Assembly (NCBI GenBank): GCA_037349105.1
Contig: JAYJMM010000039.1
Span: forward strand, 2,294,001-2,358,000
From: Limnomonas spitsbergensis
Taxonomy: Eukaryota > Chlorophyta > Chlorophyceae > Chlamydomonadales
Reading direction: 5' to 3'
DNA: 64,000 nt
Shown in pieces: positions 47,601-55,049 of the stretch. The position numbers were made by a program, and so were the translations under genes. Within the stretch, counting starts at the first letter, position 1. The number at the start of each line of letters is the position of its first letter. The notes beneath the pieces were generated by a model. The model was not told the origin of the DNA, did not search any database, and saw only the letters and a list, made by a program, of their open reading frames with translations.

Positions 47601-50600
47601 TACTAATAGAGTGTACTTAGACCAACAGCCTGAATTAGGCACATGCATATCATGTTCCATGCGTCAGATGTGCCTCCTGTTGAAAGTAGGACACCAGAAG
47701 CCTAGACCAGGCACAAGTCAGCCTTGCAACACAATATCATGTTTTTATGTTCCACATCACCCTACATGTCCCATATGCCCTTGTTGAGTGTAGGTGGCGA
47801 CCCCGACTATCCGCTGCCCGCTTGGCCGATGCGCGAGGCCTGCTTGCTGATGGGTGCGGACCTGCCCCCTGCCCCTCCTCATGAGCCAAATGGGCGGGAG
47901 AGCAAGCCTGGATCCAAGAGCAGCGACAGCAGTAGCAGCAGGGGCAGCAGTAGCAGCGACAGTAGTGGCAGCAAGGACAAAAGTAGCAGCGGCAGCAGTA
48001 GCAGTACCGACAGCAGTAGCAGCAAGGACAGCAGCAGCGACAGCAGCAGCGACAGCAATAGGGACAGCAGCCGCAGCATAAGCATTAGTGGCCACCAATC
48101 GATTGAAGTCAGGCCGACCTCTTCATGGGGAGCTTCCTCGCGCTCCCTGCTGCGCCCCGCGCGGAAAGCCCTCAGCAGCATGTGGGGAAAGCCGGTGGAC
48201 GCTGTCTTTTCTTCGATCGACCGCTCGCCTGCCCGGTTGCCAGCTCTGATCAGAGGCTTGCGAGAGGCTGCGGGCCTGTTGTACAATGTGACAGCGGATG
48301 TGGCGTGCTACTCCCTGGATGCGGTTGGGCCGGCTGCCGGGACCACAGGGCCTTGGGGTGAGGGGGGACTAATGGGTGGAGGGGAAAGGCTAAGGAGAGA
48401 ATGAAGCAGGGGGGGGGGGTACAAAGGGGAGAAGGGGGAGTACGATAAGTGAGTGGGGGGGGGGAGGTAGAGGTAGAGAGAGGAGAGTGGAGGAGAAAGC
48501 AGAGGAGGAAACAGGGGGAGGAGAGAGACAAGTAGAAGGGGAAAGCAGCTCCGAACCCCTGGTCTGACTAAAAACGTCAGTCAAAATAGCATGCATCTTC
48601 CATTCATTGGCGGAGATGCCTGTTGGCAACCTGACATGCGCGTGTAATGCCCTGATCTGCTGCTGGCAGCTGTCGGGATCCTGACCGTGTTTGTAACGCC
48701 CTGACCTGCTGCTGGTGTGCTGCTGCTGGCGGCTGTTAGTGCCCTCACCCGTGTCTGTAACGCCCTAACTTGCTGTTGGTGTGTTCCTGCTGGCGCTCAG
48801 ACTACCAGTTCTGCACCGAGCTGGACGGCCAGGAGGTGCCCTACTACCCGGCTAATGGCAATACGGACATGTTCTGGGACCAGGTAACAACAGGGGGGGG
48901 GGGCAGGGGGGCAGGGGGGCAAGGGGTGAGGGCGACTGACCAAGGGGGGGCAGGGGAGCAAGGGCGGGCAAGGGGTGAGGGCGACTGACCAAGGGGGGGC
49001 AGGGGGAAAGGGCGGGCAAGGGGTGAGGGTGACTGACCAAGGGGGGGCAGGGGGGCAAGGGCGGGCAAGGGATGAGGGCGACTGTGAGCAAGGAAGGGCA
49101 GGGGGGACAAGGGGGGCAGGGGGGTTGGTGTTCAGGACCAGGTAATGACAGCCTGACAGGGGTAGTGGGGGGAGCAGGGGTTGAAGGGAAGGGACTGCTG
49201 AAAGGCCGCCGAAAAAGATGATATGCCCTCCGATGAGGCTGGTACTAAGTACGCACCGGGCCATCTTTGACCGGCTGTTGGGCGGTCAGCGCTGGGCTGG
49301 TGGGGATCAAAGCTTGATCGGCTTACGGCTGGGGGCCAAGCAGCGGGCCCTTGCGGTCGTAGGCCGTGATGTAGCTGAATTGTAGCTGAATAGTTTTAAA
49401 AAGTACCTGCTAGCTTCAAATAAGCACCTGCATACTTGTTTCTAGCATAAAGTGTGGAGGCTGAAGGCGTAGAAGCCATTGACTACGTTCTGATCTGGGA
49501 GATAGCCCTAAACCCGAAACTGGTTGGGGGCCATGATCGCCTCAGTAGCTCAGTTGGTAAGAGCACTGCTCTCATTCAACGTACCGCAATCTCATATGTA
49601 GGTCCCTGTCCTATGTGCATGTAATGAAGTCGATACTGTTTGAAACCGCCCTTTCCTCAGCTCACGCTATTGCATCCAGATCCAAGTGAGCACACACACT
49701 TTTCCTTGCAGAACTGGGGACTGAAAAAACTTGCTTTGAGATCCATATCAGACCCTGTGCTGTTAAAAGCAACTAGTGCAAGTGTCGTGCAACAAAACAA
49801 AAGATAACCCAGATAAGGGCTGTTGCCTTAGGTTTAGGGCTACCGGTAACCCTAACCCTAAACCGAGTAACCGACAGGCTTTGTCCAGACAGCGCCTTTC
49901 CCATTTCCGGCATGCTCTCCTCGCTCTGCCCCTGTTTGCTTTGCCAGGGCCCGTTCGACCTGGCCGGAATCAACAAGCACTGCAATGCTGCTTGGGGCGT
50001 GGAGCCGCGGGTGTACCACTCCTTTGTGCAGTACGGAGGTGTTGAGGTACGGAGGTGTGGAGGTGTGCGGCAGCCGGAGGGGGGGGGGGGGCATGTGTAC
50101 GAAGATCTAACTACAGCGTTGCTGTAGCGATCTCTTACAGTGACGCTGTACTTCGATCTCTGTACAGCATGGCAATGTCTGTTTACGAGGATTCAGCTAC
50201 AATTGGCTGCCCAGAGTGATCTGGCGCTCTCTATACTTACCTCTTTGGATAGTGATCACCTGGCTGGTGCTCAATCGCGCACAAATGTGATCTCGCAGCT
50301 TTCCAAAACAGGATTTACCACCTTACTGCCACCTACCCTCCCACCTGCTAACCCACCCACCCTCCCACCTGCCAGAACACCCACCCTCCCAAATGTCACC
50401 CACCCACCTTCACAACTGCCAACCCATCCCGCCCAACTGCCACCCACCGACCTTCCTAACTGTCAACCCGCTCACCCATTAACTGCCAGCCAACCACCCT
50501 CTCATCTGCCAACCCACCCAGCCTCCCACCTGCCAACCACCCACCCTCCCAACTGCCAACCCACTCACAGGCCGCTCGCGAGACCTCCAATATTGTTTTC

Positions 50601-51272
50601 TCAAACGGGCGGTTGGATCCGTGGACTGCGTTTGGGGTCACAGAGAATATCACGGACAGCCCTTCCATACTGGCTCTGATGATCCCTCAGGTAGGCGGTG
50701 TGTGCCTTGGTGTCCTTATTGCAAGCACATGTTTGAAGTTTAGTAAGGTATTTGGTGGCCGCTGGAAGGGCGAGGTTGAGGGCCAGGCGTGGCCCTGGTG
50801 ATGGCACGAGAAAGGGCGAGGCTTTCAGAGCATATCAGAGAAGTTGCTGACCGACTGACCGACTGCATGGCTGTCGTTTGCCTGTCTCTCTGATATCTGA
50901 AAGCCCTGCTGTGGAATTTGAACTTTTGAATTTTGAATTTTGACAGAGCTTCAGCTGTTGTTTGCCTGTCTCTCTGATCTTCATATGCCTTGCTGTGGAA
51001 TTTGAAAATTCGAAAGGTCGGCAGACCTTCAGCTGTTGCCGGCCTGCCCCTCCGATCCTGTTGTGGAGATTCGAACTTTTGAAAGCTTGGCGGAGTTTGA
51101 GCTGTTGCCTGCCTGTGTTGCACGTGCCCCTGTGCAGGGCGCCCACCACATCGACCTCATGTTTTCAAACGTGGGGGACACGGCAGACATTGTCGCAGCG
51201 AGGGAGGCAGAGTTGTCTGCCATCAGAGGGTGGATACAGCAGTACAGCTCTAGGTTGACAGAACAGTTGTAG
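14658..51272 (+). CDS. S28-family serine carboxypeptidase (Pro-X carboxypeptidase / DPPII-like)
   Basis: Fifteen exons join in frame to 655 aa: 14658-14950, 20920-21014, 32914-32966, 33907-33984, 35445-35506, 36502-36580, 37903-37977, 38602-38687, 42033-42123, 42868-42922, 47794-48357, 48801-48883, 49948-50046, 50571-50690, 51138-51272. An N-terminal signal peptide ([15 protein letters not shown]) predicts secretion or vacuolar/lysosomal delivery. Family landmarks occur in order: [43 protein letters not shown] with nucleophile Ser202, [31 protein letters not shown] with Asp587, and GAHHIDLM with the catalytic His (614 or 615). The expected role is release of residues beyond proline from small peptides. 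The catalytic residues and phases look intact. Residues 362-421 are a Ser/Asp-rich insert not typical of the family, which usually has about 480-500 aa. Start: first ATG giving the signal peptide. Confidence 0.92.
15065..15360. repeat. ~117-bp repeat, about 2.5 copies
   Basis: Copies contain 'gacactgggtacccaaaccc', then 'gacggtacatgtccatgtgg', then 'ttccaccagatagg'. The first copy (15065-15165) is most diverged, the second and third (15180, 15297) closest. Confidence 0.75.
15764..18110. repeat. 13-bp tandem array, about 180 copies
   Basis: The unit is gggcagagcaaaa with few variants (cataa, cagaa, ctaaa, gataa, ctcaa, and 'ggccaggcagagc' spacers). Because 3 x 13 = 39, every frame is open for long stretches and yields apparent Leu/Cys/Phe/Pro or Lys/Gly/Gln-rich ORFs, which I do not regard as genes. 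Higher-order blocks separated by 'ctcaagggccaggcagagc' recur at about 80-215 bp. Confidence 0.97.
18377..18425. repeat. single monomer related to the 34-bp array at 21185
   Basis: 'ctgttgcgtactgatgctct' followed by 'ggaaccctggtgaaatcttt' matches the last unit and right flank of the 34-bp array (21655-21705), an unexpanded copy 3 kb away in the same gene. Confidence 0.7.
18617..20222. repeat. 71-bp tandem array, about 22 copies
   Basis: A highly conserved unit containing 'ggcaggccactgagctgcca', 'cggggctgatccggacccaa' and 'ctaagcaaacatgctcca'. Variants are limited (attac/gtac/atac; ccgg/ctgg/ccag; tttgg/ttatg). The first and last units are diverged. Located in S28 intron 1. Confidence 0.97.
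20462..20560. repeat. dispersed duplicate of 22418-22505, copy 1
   Basis: Shares 'gtccagc..agcatc.catttgatgcatggga', 'gtacccgtaaac.ggtacagg' and 'ctaggacag' with the sequence just left of the 22-bp satellite. The copies are in intron 1 and intron 2 of the same gene. Confidence 0.75.
21185..21690. repeat. 34-bp tandem array, 15 copies
   Basis: The unit is 'gcgtactggtgctccggaac' plus 'ccctggatcctgtt'. One unit has a short deletion (21535-21560). Located in S28 intron 2. The ORFs seen across it are repeat by-products. Confidence 0.97.
21700..22509. other. S28 intron 2 between arrays
   Basis: Unique sequence with one short dispersed repeat (22136-22192) and one duplicate of 20462-20560 at 22418-22505. 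No gene is seen. Confidence 0.6.
22136..22192 (+). repeat. dispersed repeat, copy B
   Basis: Same three blocks as 621-678 (minus) and 58233-58289: gtcaatgacg, acacctctgggcc, aaggctcggccgcgtgggtg. Confidence 0.6.
22510..32860. repeat. 22-bp satellite array, about 470 copies
   Basis: The unit reads accagttatgctgctgaagc plus 'at'. The main variation is binary, GCTGCTGAAG versus GCTGATGAAG; rarer forms are accggtt, accattt, accactt, agctatg and ctgatgca. Each unit contains the short inverted repeat ATGCT-gctga-AGCAT. Rare variants recur at distances that are multiples of 22 near 2.62-2.64 kb (ctgatgca at 23293 and 25911; ccactt at 24381 and 27021), showing higher-order block duplication. The whole array lies in S28 intron 2 (21015-32913, 11.9 kb). 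No open frame survives because 22 is not a multiple of three and stops recur. Confidence 0.98.
33168..33692. repeat. 15-bp tandem array, 35 copies
   Basis: The unit is ccctgatcctgtgta with alternatives gaacctg and tata/gcac. The period is a multiple of three, so several frames stay open on both strands (YPDPV on plus, VHRIR or TQDQG on minus); these are repeat by-products. Located in S28 intron 3. Confidence 0.97.
33787..33825 (+). repeat. decayed copy of S28 exon 4 start with acceptor
   Basis: 'cgaatctagcatcaggatt' then 'ccggcaacagtcaacctttt' mirrors the true acceptor and exon 4 start at 33898-33940 (cgcag|catcggtatt, atggcagcagtcaacccttt). Both are followed or preceded by similar C-rich tracts, so a ~112-bp segment including the acceptor has been duplicated. 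Confidence 0.75.
34000..34170. repeat. duplicated segment in S28 intron 4
   Basis: Three copies of 'gtgtatgcaggga' (34005, 34072, 34151). Between them 'cctcagtacagtgcagcatg' and 'gggtacagtgcggcatg' also repeat. Confidence 0.6.
34258..34806. repeat. 34-bp tandem array, 16 copies
   Basis: The unit has 'gaagaattgagtccca', then 'cagggttggccaggctta' (or tagggttgg). Located in S28 intron 4. It is unrelated in sequence to the other 34-bp array at 21185. Confidence 0.97.
35310..35443 (+). repeat. copy of exon 5 acceptor plus telomere-like tract
   Basis: 'ggcctaggctttggctgatt' at 35318-35337 duplicates the true junction CCCAG|GCTTTGGCTGATTTC at 35440-35458. Between them lie ACCCTAAACCCTAAACCCTT repeats (35366-35432) that run up to the true acceptor (AG 35443-35444). 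Confidence 0.75.
35575..35740 (+). repeat. two diverged copies of S28 exon 5 3' end
   Basis: Exon 5 ends AAGAAGGGACTGACGGATAG|GTGCGTTAGCAAG. Near 35587 is 'gaagaagggacgcgcta'. Near 35700 is 'gaagaagggactcgctgaca' then 'tgtgccttagcaatg', which also copies the first intron bases. Confidence 0.7.
36735..36790 (+). repeat. copy of S28 exon 6 3' end and donor
   Basis: The exon 6 tail and intron start (AAGTATCCCATGTTGTTCCAG|GTCAGATATTTTGG) recur here nearly exactly, through 'ggctgccaccaacagg'. The donor is retained. Confidence 0.9.
36978..37318. repeat. 29-bp tandem array, 12 copies
   Basis: The unit is 'gcttgcatgttgcagaatgc' plus 'gcaacaact'. Located in S28 intron 6. Confidence 0.95.
38136..38545. 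repeat. 23-bp tandem array, about 17 copies
   Basis: The unit is 'ggcatggcaagccctgcttc' plus 'aaa'. Located in S28 intron 7 and ends about 55 bp before the exon 8 acceptor (AG 38600-38601). Confidence 0.95.
38752..38790 (+). repeat. partial copy of S28 exon 8 3' end and donor
   Basis: Exon 8 ends TTCAAGGCCTTGTTCAG|GTAAAAC. About 75 bp on, 'gtcaaggccttggcttgttc' then 'tggtaacaacc' repeats the exon tail and a GGTAAC donor. Confidence 0.7.
38806..41975 (+). repeat. 124-bp tandem array carrying the exon 9 acceptor, about 25 copies
   Basis: Each 124-bp unit contains a pyrimidine tract (cccccccctcccccaccttt gcctgctccg), then cttatcacctgatacgacag, a perfect acceptor, then a diverged copy of the start of exon 9 (agcccagctgcaagatcttc, then ctgttgctgctgtgtcatcc). 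The true exon 9 begins at 42033 after a matching 'ctttgcctgcacagtctatc / acacgacag' and reads GCGCCCAGCTGCAAGAGCTG then TTGCGGCTGTGTGAACCCC. Homology covers about 60 bp of exon and 60 bp of intron. Two exon-start families (ctgcgaacagctgcagg and cagagcccagctgcaag) and three acceptor variants (tacgacag, taggacag, tatgacag) are interspersed. The 39060-39660 and 40420-40910 blocks look like a higher-order copy pair. Confidence 0.96.
42238..42325. repeat. 10-bp tandem repeat, 8 copies
   Basis: aaataacagc units, with 'aacagcaactc' at both ends. Located in S28 intron 9. Confidence 0.9.
42630..42867 (+). repeat. ~50-bp repeat carrying the exon 10 polypyrimidine tract
   Basis: The acceptor of exon 10 reads CTCGCATTTGCCTGTCGCCTTTCAG|GGTGCG. 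Four upstream diverged copies of the same pyrimidine tract end in 'cctttcaacatagctctgcc' or 'cctttcaatatagc' instead of cctttcagGG, so the copied tract lacks a usable AG at that position. Confidence 0.8.
43018..44705 (+). repeat. G-rich 29-35 bp array, about 55 copies, two domains
   Basis: The unit is 'gatctctcagccaaacaggg' followed by a G-run interrupted by one A or C. In 43018-43760 units are grouped in ~116-bp trimers that alternate 'catgtcccagccaaacagag', 'gatctctcagccaaacggag' and 'gatcacacagccatacaggg' with runs of up to about 20 G. In 43850-44705 a uniform 30-bp unit prevails. Runs of G separated by short gaps recur hundreds of times on the transcribed-sense strand. The apparent 550-644 aa ORFs exist because the period is 30 and no stop codon falls in the unit; I do not call them genes. 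Located in S28 intron 10. Confidence 0.95.
44849..45360. repeat. dispersed-element cluster in S28 intron 10
   Basis: 45036-45145 is a diverged copy of 36612-36735 (actcagccac, gcttc.agtagctcccgacca, gctgggaatc, cttgatgcctttt.ctcag, cagggatg). 44849-44935 and 45215-45290 share a 'gtgcttcagctaca' start and 'gggggcct' block. 45290-45360 matches the left flank and first units of the 13-bp array (15707-15780): gacgcaaccacccac then 'ggcagagcgaact'. Confidence 0.7.
45536..45664. repeat. 37-bp repeat with telomere-like core, 4 copies
   Basis: Units of 'ctggtattttgccct' + 'taaccctaaaccc' + 'atttcacag' (variable). Located in S28 intron 10. Confidence 0.8.
45738..47191. repeat. 12-bp tandem array, about 121 copies, two-letter variation
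   Basis: The unit is gtacacccctcg or gtacacccctgg; almost every unit is one of these two, with rare cccc/ccag/acgc forms. Since 12 is a multiple of three, long frames stay open on both strands (VHPS/VHPW on plus; GVPR and GVYR/GVYP on minus), up to 525 codons. I treat these as by-products because the array sits inside S28 intron 10 between two well-phased exons. Confidence 0.97.
47530..47625. repeat. short 20-25 bp repeat
   Basis: Four copies of 'aatagagtgtac' with 'ttacacc/tatact' spacers, about 170 bp before the exon 11 acceptor (AG 47792-47793). Confidence 0.75.
48358..48800 (+). other. S28 intron 11
   Basis: Begins GTGAGG. G-rich purine tract to about 48540, then 48655-48790 holds three diverged copies of 'gtaacgccctgacctgctgc' / 'tggtgtgctgctgctggcgg', the last running into the acceptor (CTGGCGCTCAG). 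This is another acceptor-proximal duplication. Confidence 0.65.
48884..49150 (+). repeat. G-rich ~50-bp repeat and exon 12 donor copy
   Basis: About five units containing 'aggggtgagggcgactgacc' with G-runs follow exon 12. At 49128-49148 'ttcaggaccaggtaatgaca' repeats the exon 12 tail and donor (GGGACCAG|GTAACAACAG). Confidence 0.75.
49550..49600 (+). tRNA. tRNA-like 5' half (relic)
   Basis: gcctcagtagctcagttgg then 'taagagcactgctctcatt' resembles the acceptor and D-arm (box A) of a tRNA. No T-arm (box B) or closing acceptor strand follows, so I read it as a fragment in S28 intron 12, not a working gene. Confidence 0.3.
49842..49870 (+). repeat. short telomere-like tract
   Basis: 'ggtaaccctaaccctaaacc' lies about 80 nt upstream of the exon 13 acceptor (AG 49946-49947). 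Confidence 0.6.
50031..50075 (+). repeat. exon 13 donor junction duplicated in tandem
   Basis: Exon 13 ends GTACGGAGGTGTTGAG|GTACGG. The 16-bp tail is repeated at once as 'gtacggaggtgtggag' and then partly as 'gtgtgcgg'. Splicing at the first junction gives the frame that joins exon 14. Confidence 0.8.
50320..50570 (+). repeat. C-rich ~25-bp repeat before exon 14
   Basis: Imperfect 'ccacccaccctcccaactgc' / 'caaccca' units form a long pyrimidine-rich tract that ends at the exon 14 acceptor (AG 50569-50570). Confidence 0.8.
50850..51137 (+). repeat. ~75-90 bp degenerate repeat before exon 15
   Basis: Four diverged units sharing 'cagctgttg.ctgcctgt', 'ctctctgat' and 'gctgtggaatttgaa.ttttg'. 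The last unit becomes the acceptor region of exon 15 (GCCCCTGTGCAG). Confidence 0.7.
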
Positions 51273-51490
51273 GCTGGCAATACAGCTCTAGGCGGACATT
51301 GAGGCAGCGAGGGAGGCAGAGTTGTCTGCCATCAGAGGGTGGATACAGCAGTACAGCTCTAGGTTGACGGTACAGTTGTAGGCTGGCAATACAGCTCTAG
51401 GCGGACATTGAGGCAGCGAGGGAGGCAGAGTTGTCTGCCATCAGAGGGTGGATACAGCAGTACAGCTGTAGGTTGACGGTACAGTTCATC
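51273..51490 (+). repeat. 109-bp repeats of the last coding exon in the 3' flank
   Basis: The 3' half of exon 15 with its stop (gcagcgagggaggcagagtt through ggttgacagaacagttgtag) is repeated twice more downstream with a 109-bp period ('gacatt' at 51186, 51295 and 51404). Copies two and three are almost identical to each other and keep an open frame for most of the copied peptide. They lie after the first in-frame stop, so they are 3' UTR or intergenic. Confidence 0.9.
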
Positions 51491-53247
51491 ATGGCCCCAC
51501 CCACGGGGGGCTCAAACTTTGTCCAAGTTGATTGGGTCAAAGAATTGTTGCACGCCACACCACAGTTGCATGCTAGGTCAACTCTGCCCACATATCGTCC
51601 CGCCATTAGCCGTCCGCCCGCCCCCCGACCTTTCAAATTATAATCAGCCCGATGTGGAGGGTATCGACACAAAATATTATGTCTGACTTATCGATGCAGG
51701 GCCCAGCGGGTATGTACGCACCGTTCTACACTTATCGATGCAGACAGCGGGCCCAGCAAGGGCCATCTGCCAAGAAGCAGGTGGCACAACTCAGCAACAA
51801 CCGATGAGTGTCCAAGTGCCTACCACTGTCCAATTACAGCTGCCCCCATTTCTAAACCGCGTACATGGCTGTTTGGAAGTGTGTTCATGTACTTCATGCG
51901 CCATGGTATGATTGTTCTGACTGGGGACAGCCCGGGCTTGAGCAAGTGAGTCATGCATGATACCTATCAAATTGAAGGGTGAGCAATCAGAGGTCATAGA
52001 GGATTCACTCTTTGCATTTGGAATTATCTGGCTAGCAATAAAATGTTAACAGGATTGGCCCATACATGGCATGAACCAGGGGGGGGGCAACCAGCCGTTT
52101 CGGGGCGGGAAATTGTGTCGAAGCGAGAAATTTGCAAAATGGACCTTGTTGTGGTTTGGGTCGAAGTTCTTGCCCTGGTAAGTGGACTTTCCTTCGACCT
52201 GTGCCATGTTTTACTGGCGCAGCTCCCCTGGTCTGACCAACTGCTTAAAGATCGTCGATTAAAATTAAATGACACACAGTTATTCAAATTATGAGAGCAC
52301 GATGCCTATAGACAAGATCGGCCAGTGCAATGTACATTATGCAAATGGCGTCGTGGACAAGTTGGAAAGGTGCTCATGGCCTCCCAACAACACACAATGC
52401 ACGTGATTGGTCAATAAGTGCCAAGCCCATCAATCACATGTTTCAGGGCGTTCTATTTCAGCGCATTATATTCCAGCGCGTTTTTCAGCACTTCATGCCA
52501 GCTCTTAAATCAAACTCTGCCACCCATCCATCCACGGCAGTTAACAGCAGCTCACTGCGTAAATTATATTAGCCTGTGGGCCATGCGTAAATTATTCAAG
52601 CCTGTGGGCCATTGTGAAGCAGGAACTGCCTGGCTGTCGCAGCATCGGGCAAAGTGCTCAAGCCTGCGGTAACAAGGAGCAGCAGGGGGTAGGTCAGGAG
52701 GATGGGTAACAAAATTTGGCTGTACTTCAGGAAGGCATGCATCGCCCTCACTCCTGATGAGCTCCCCAGGGGAACTTCACGAAAGCATACGAGAGAACGG
52801 TGGACATTTTGTGGCTTGCAAGTTACACAGGGACAGCTAGTTTCCCTTCCTATCCGTGGCCTCCGAATTTCTTCGCCCCTCATTGGCCATGGATTCTTCA
52901 GCGGCAGATTGGCGCACTGGCAAAACAACTTGGGACTGGCCATTGCCTTCCAGGTAATGAGAGAAAGAAAGAGAGACTACTCTTCCTCCAGGAGACAGTG
53001 ACATGATGGGTAGGGGGTTCACTAGGCTTCGGCTTAAGACATCCCACTATTGGACTTTAGTGTGGCGGATCCGCTGCTGTCGGACTATTTTGAAGGCATG
53101 GGCTAGCAACGGCCATGTTCAAATTGGAGGTTATAAGGACGGTGAAGGAACAAACTCCCTGTACCCTAAATCCTAGGGTCTTCCACAGGGTCGGGACCTC
53201 CTTTAACCTAGTTCCCCTCCCAGTCTGCCTACCTAAGCAGGGTCAAA
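51491..53247. other. intergenic, no confident gene
   Basis: A short duplication occurs at 51685-51755 (cacttatcgatgcag ... gggcccagc, twice). Otherwise I see no repeat array and no ORF with clear coding character. Confidence 0.5.
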
Positions 53248-53399
53248 TCACATCTGCTGGTGCTCCGCCCTGAAGGCCGCCTTCATGGCAAGGACCTCCG
53301 CCTCCACTGGCTCATCCACCAGGAGGGCACGAGGGCGCCACTTGATGCGGCCGCCAGTGTTGAGCTGGACGGCAGGCTTGGGGTTGTAGGTGTCACCTA
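53248..53399 (-). CDS. possible terminal exon of an unknown minus-strand gene
   Basis: On the minus strand an acceptor-like CTGCCAG is followed by an open frame of 50 codons with GC-rich third positions (GDTYNPKPAVQLNTGG, RIKWRPRALLVDEP, EAEVLAMKAAFRAEHQQM) and a TGA stop. The composition looks like coding sequence. I do not recognise the family and cannot place an upstream exon, so it may be a gene remnant. Confidence 0.3.
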
Positions 53400-53479
53400 C
53401 TGGCAGGGAGAGGAGCAACAGGGCAGGCGCGAGATTAAACATAATCATGCTTCCTCAACAGATTAAAATTCCGGAGCAG

Positions 53480-54880
53480 ATGCGTGTGTCGGGATCGAGT
53501 TTTTGTGGATGGCCAGCAGATGGTGAGAGATCGAGACTGAATCTAGGAGGAGTCATATTGCTGGGACTCGCCGAGACCTGAGACGCGCCCGATCATCTTG
53601 CTTGGGTTGGCCACAGGGATTGCCAGCCACACGAACGCGCACGGCTGGGAGATGCCGATCAGCACGAGGCTGCATCTGGATCGGGAGATGGATCGGGGCG
53701 TTATTTTCCTGTGCTGAGCTGAGGCAATGACAGTCCGATCGTCATGACGTGTACAGGGATCTCGTCCCTCCAACCACTGATCCCATATAGCGTCTCCACC
53801 GTCTTCATCGACCTCATCCTCGTGTCTGGTGTCTATCCCCTGGAATGCCCTTGCTGGCTCATGCTCTCCGATTACTTCTAGCCAGTTGACTCCATGCCCT
53901 AGACACCCATGTTCCATGCACCTCCATGCTGGATATCGCCCACCAGCCGCCATGACATCGACCCTCCTCCACCGTCTCCCAAAACTGCTGCACGTCCGCC
54001 TTGCTCTACGTGCCTTTCCCCATCCTCAACTGTCTCACTACGTTCCTTATCCACCACGTCCTTGCTCAACACATTCTCCCCTTCGGCTGGTCCCATCCTC
54101 CGTCAGTACCCGCCCTCGTCCGTCGTCCTCGTCCCGGCCATCCACCTCGAACCTACTCCTGTCCCGACGTCCTTGCCTTTCATCTCCTCGCCGATGCTAC
54201 TTGCGTCATTGCCCCTCCTCTCCTCGCCATGCTCTCTTCGTCCCTCATTCCTTGTCCTAGCCTCCACCAATCCCTTGTCCATCCATTTGTTCTGCGATAC
54301 TTCAGCCTCTCATGACTTCTGCCAACGCCTCCCACTGTCCCACAGCGGCGCCGCCGCGTACCGCCGCCATTGTTCCGCTAGCACCGTAGCCTTGCTTGCG
54401 TGTACCGCCGCCATTGCTCTGCTGGTAGACAACAGGCTATCGACTGAACGACCAGGAAGGTTGAAACCTTAACAACGTAATCCCACTGGGCAGACCCCAT
54501 GTTTGGCAGCTTGCCTCGTGCATGGCCAGCTGCCAAACATTCATCATTCCATGATCTGTGGATTTTTGAAGGTGGTGAGGGCAGCGATGGCAGCTACATA
54601 GCAAGCTGAGATTATTCCTGGGTGACTGGGCTGGCAGATCCCAGGCGAAGGAAAGCATCTGTTTTGCTACCGCTGGTACAAGATACACTTTGTGAGGGGT
54701 GGAACATCACGGTCATCACGCTAGTTTTTATAGCGGTGTTCAGATAAGCATTTCCCTTGTTTTCAGCGAGCATGGACATCTGTGTTTTTGCAGGGTTCAA
54801 ACCATATCACTGATTTTCAGAGAAATAATACCGGTCAATTTCGGTCAATCAAATTCGTCACGCAGGCTAATAAGTACCTT
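53480..54880. other. intergenic, unassigned
   Basis: C/T-rich on the plus strand between 53760 and 54330. The minus-strand frames here are Gly/Glu/Asp-rich but show no family motif I can name. A decayed mobile-element ORF is possible. Confidence 0.3.
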
Positions 54881-55045
54881 CCTCCGCACATGCGCAGCTG
54901 GAATTTTTTGATGTTTTTTGTGCCGGAAAACATTACTCCGCGGATCCCCCAAAGTAATTGTCCATTATTTTTTTCTATCGCGCATCAACTCCGCGCACCC
55001 CCAACAAAAATTAAATAATAGCAGAGTCAAGCTCGTTCTACGGTA
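54880..55045. mobile_element. fragment related to the 56389 inverted-repeat element
   Basis: Shares 'actccgcgcaccccc', 'gcgcatcaactccgcgcacc' and AT-rich 'aaaaattaaataat' blocks with 56389-57068, and ends near 'ctacggtaat', resembling that element's terminus. No complete terminal repeats are visible, so it appears truncated or diverged. Confidence 0.45.
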
Positions 55046-55049
55046 ATAT

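Noticed and set aside
49550..49600. Functional tRNA gene
   Set aside because: Only the acceptor/D-arm half is recognisable; there is no T-arm, so I list it as a relic.
53829..54472. Plus-strand Pro/Ser/Leu-rich frames of 104-187 codons
   Set aside because: Three overlapping frames in a C/T-rich tract, no motif, no splice or start context; treated as compositional.
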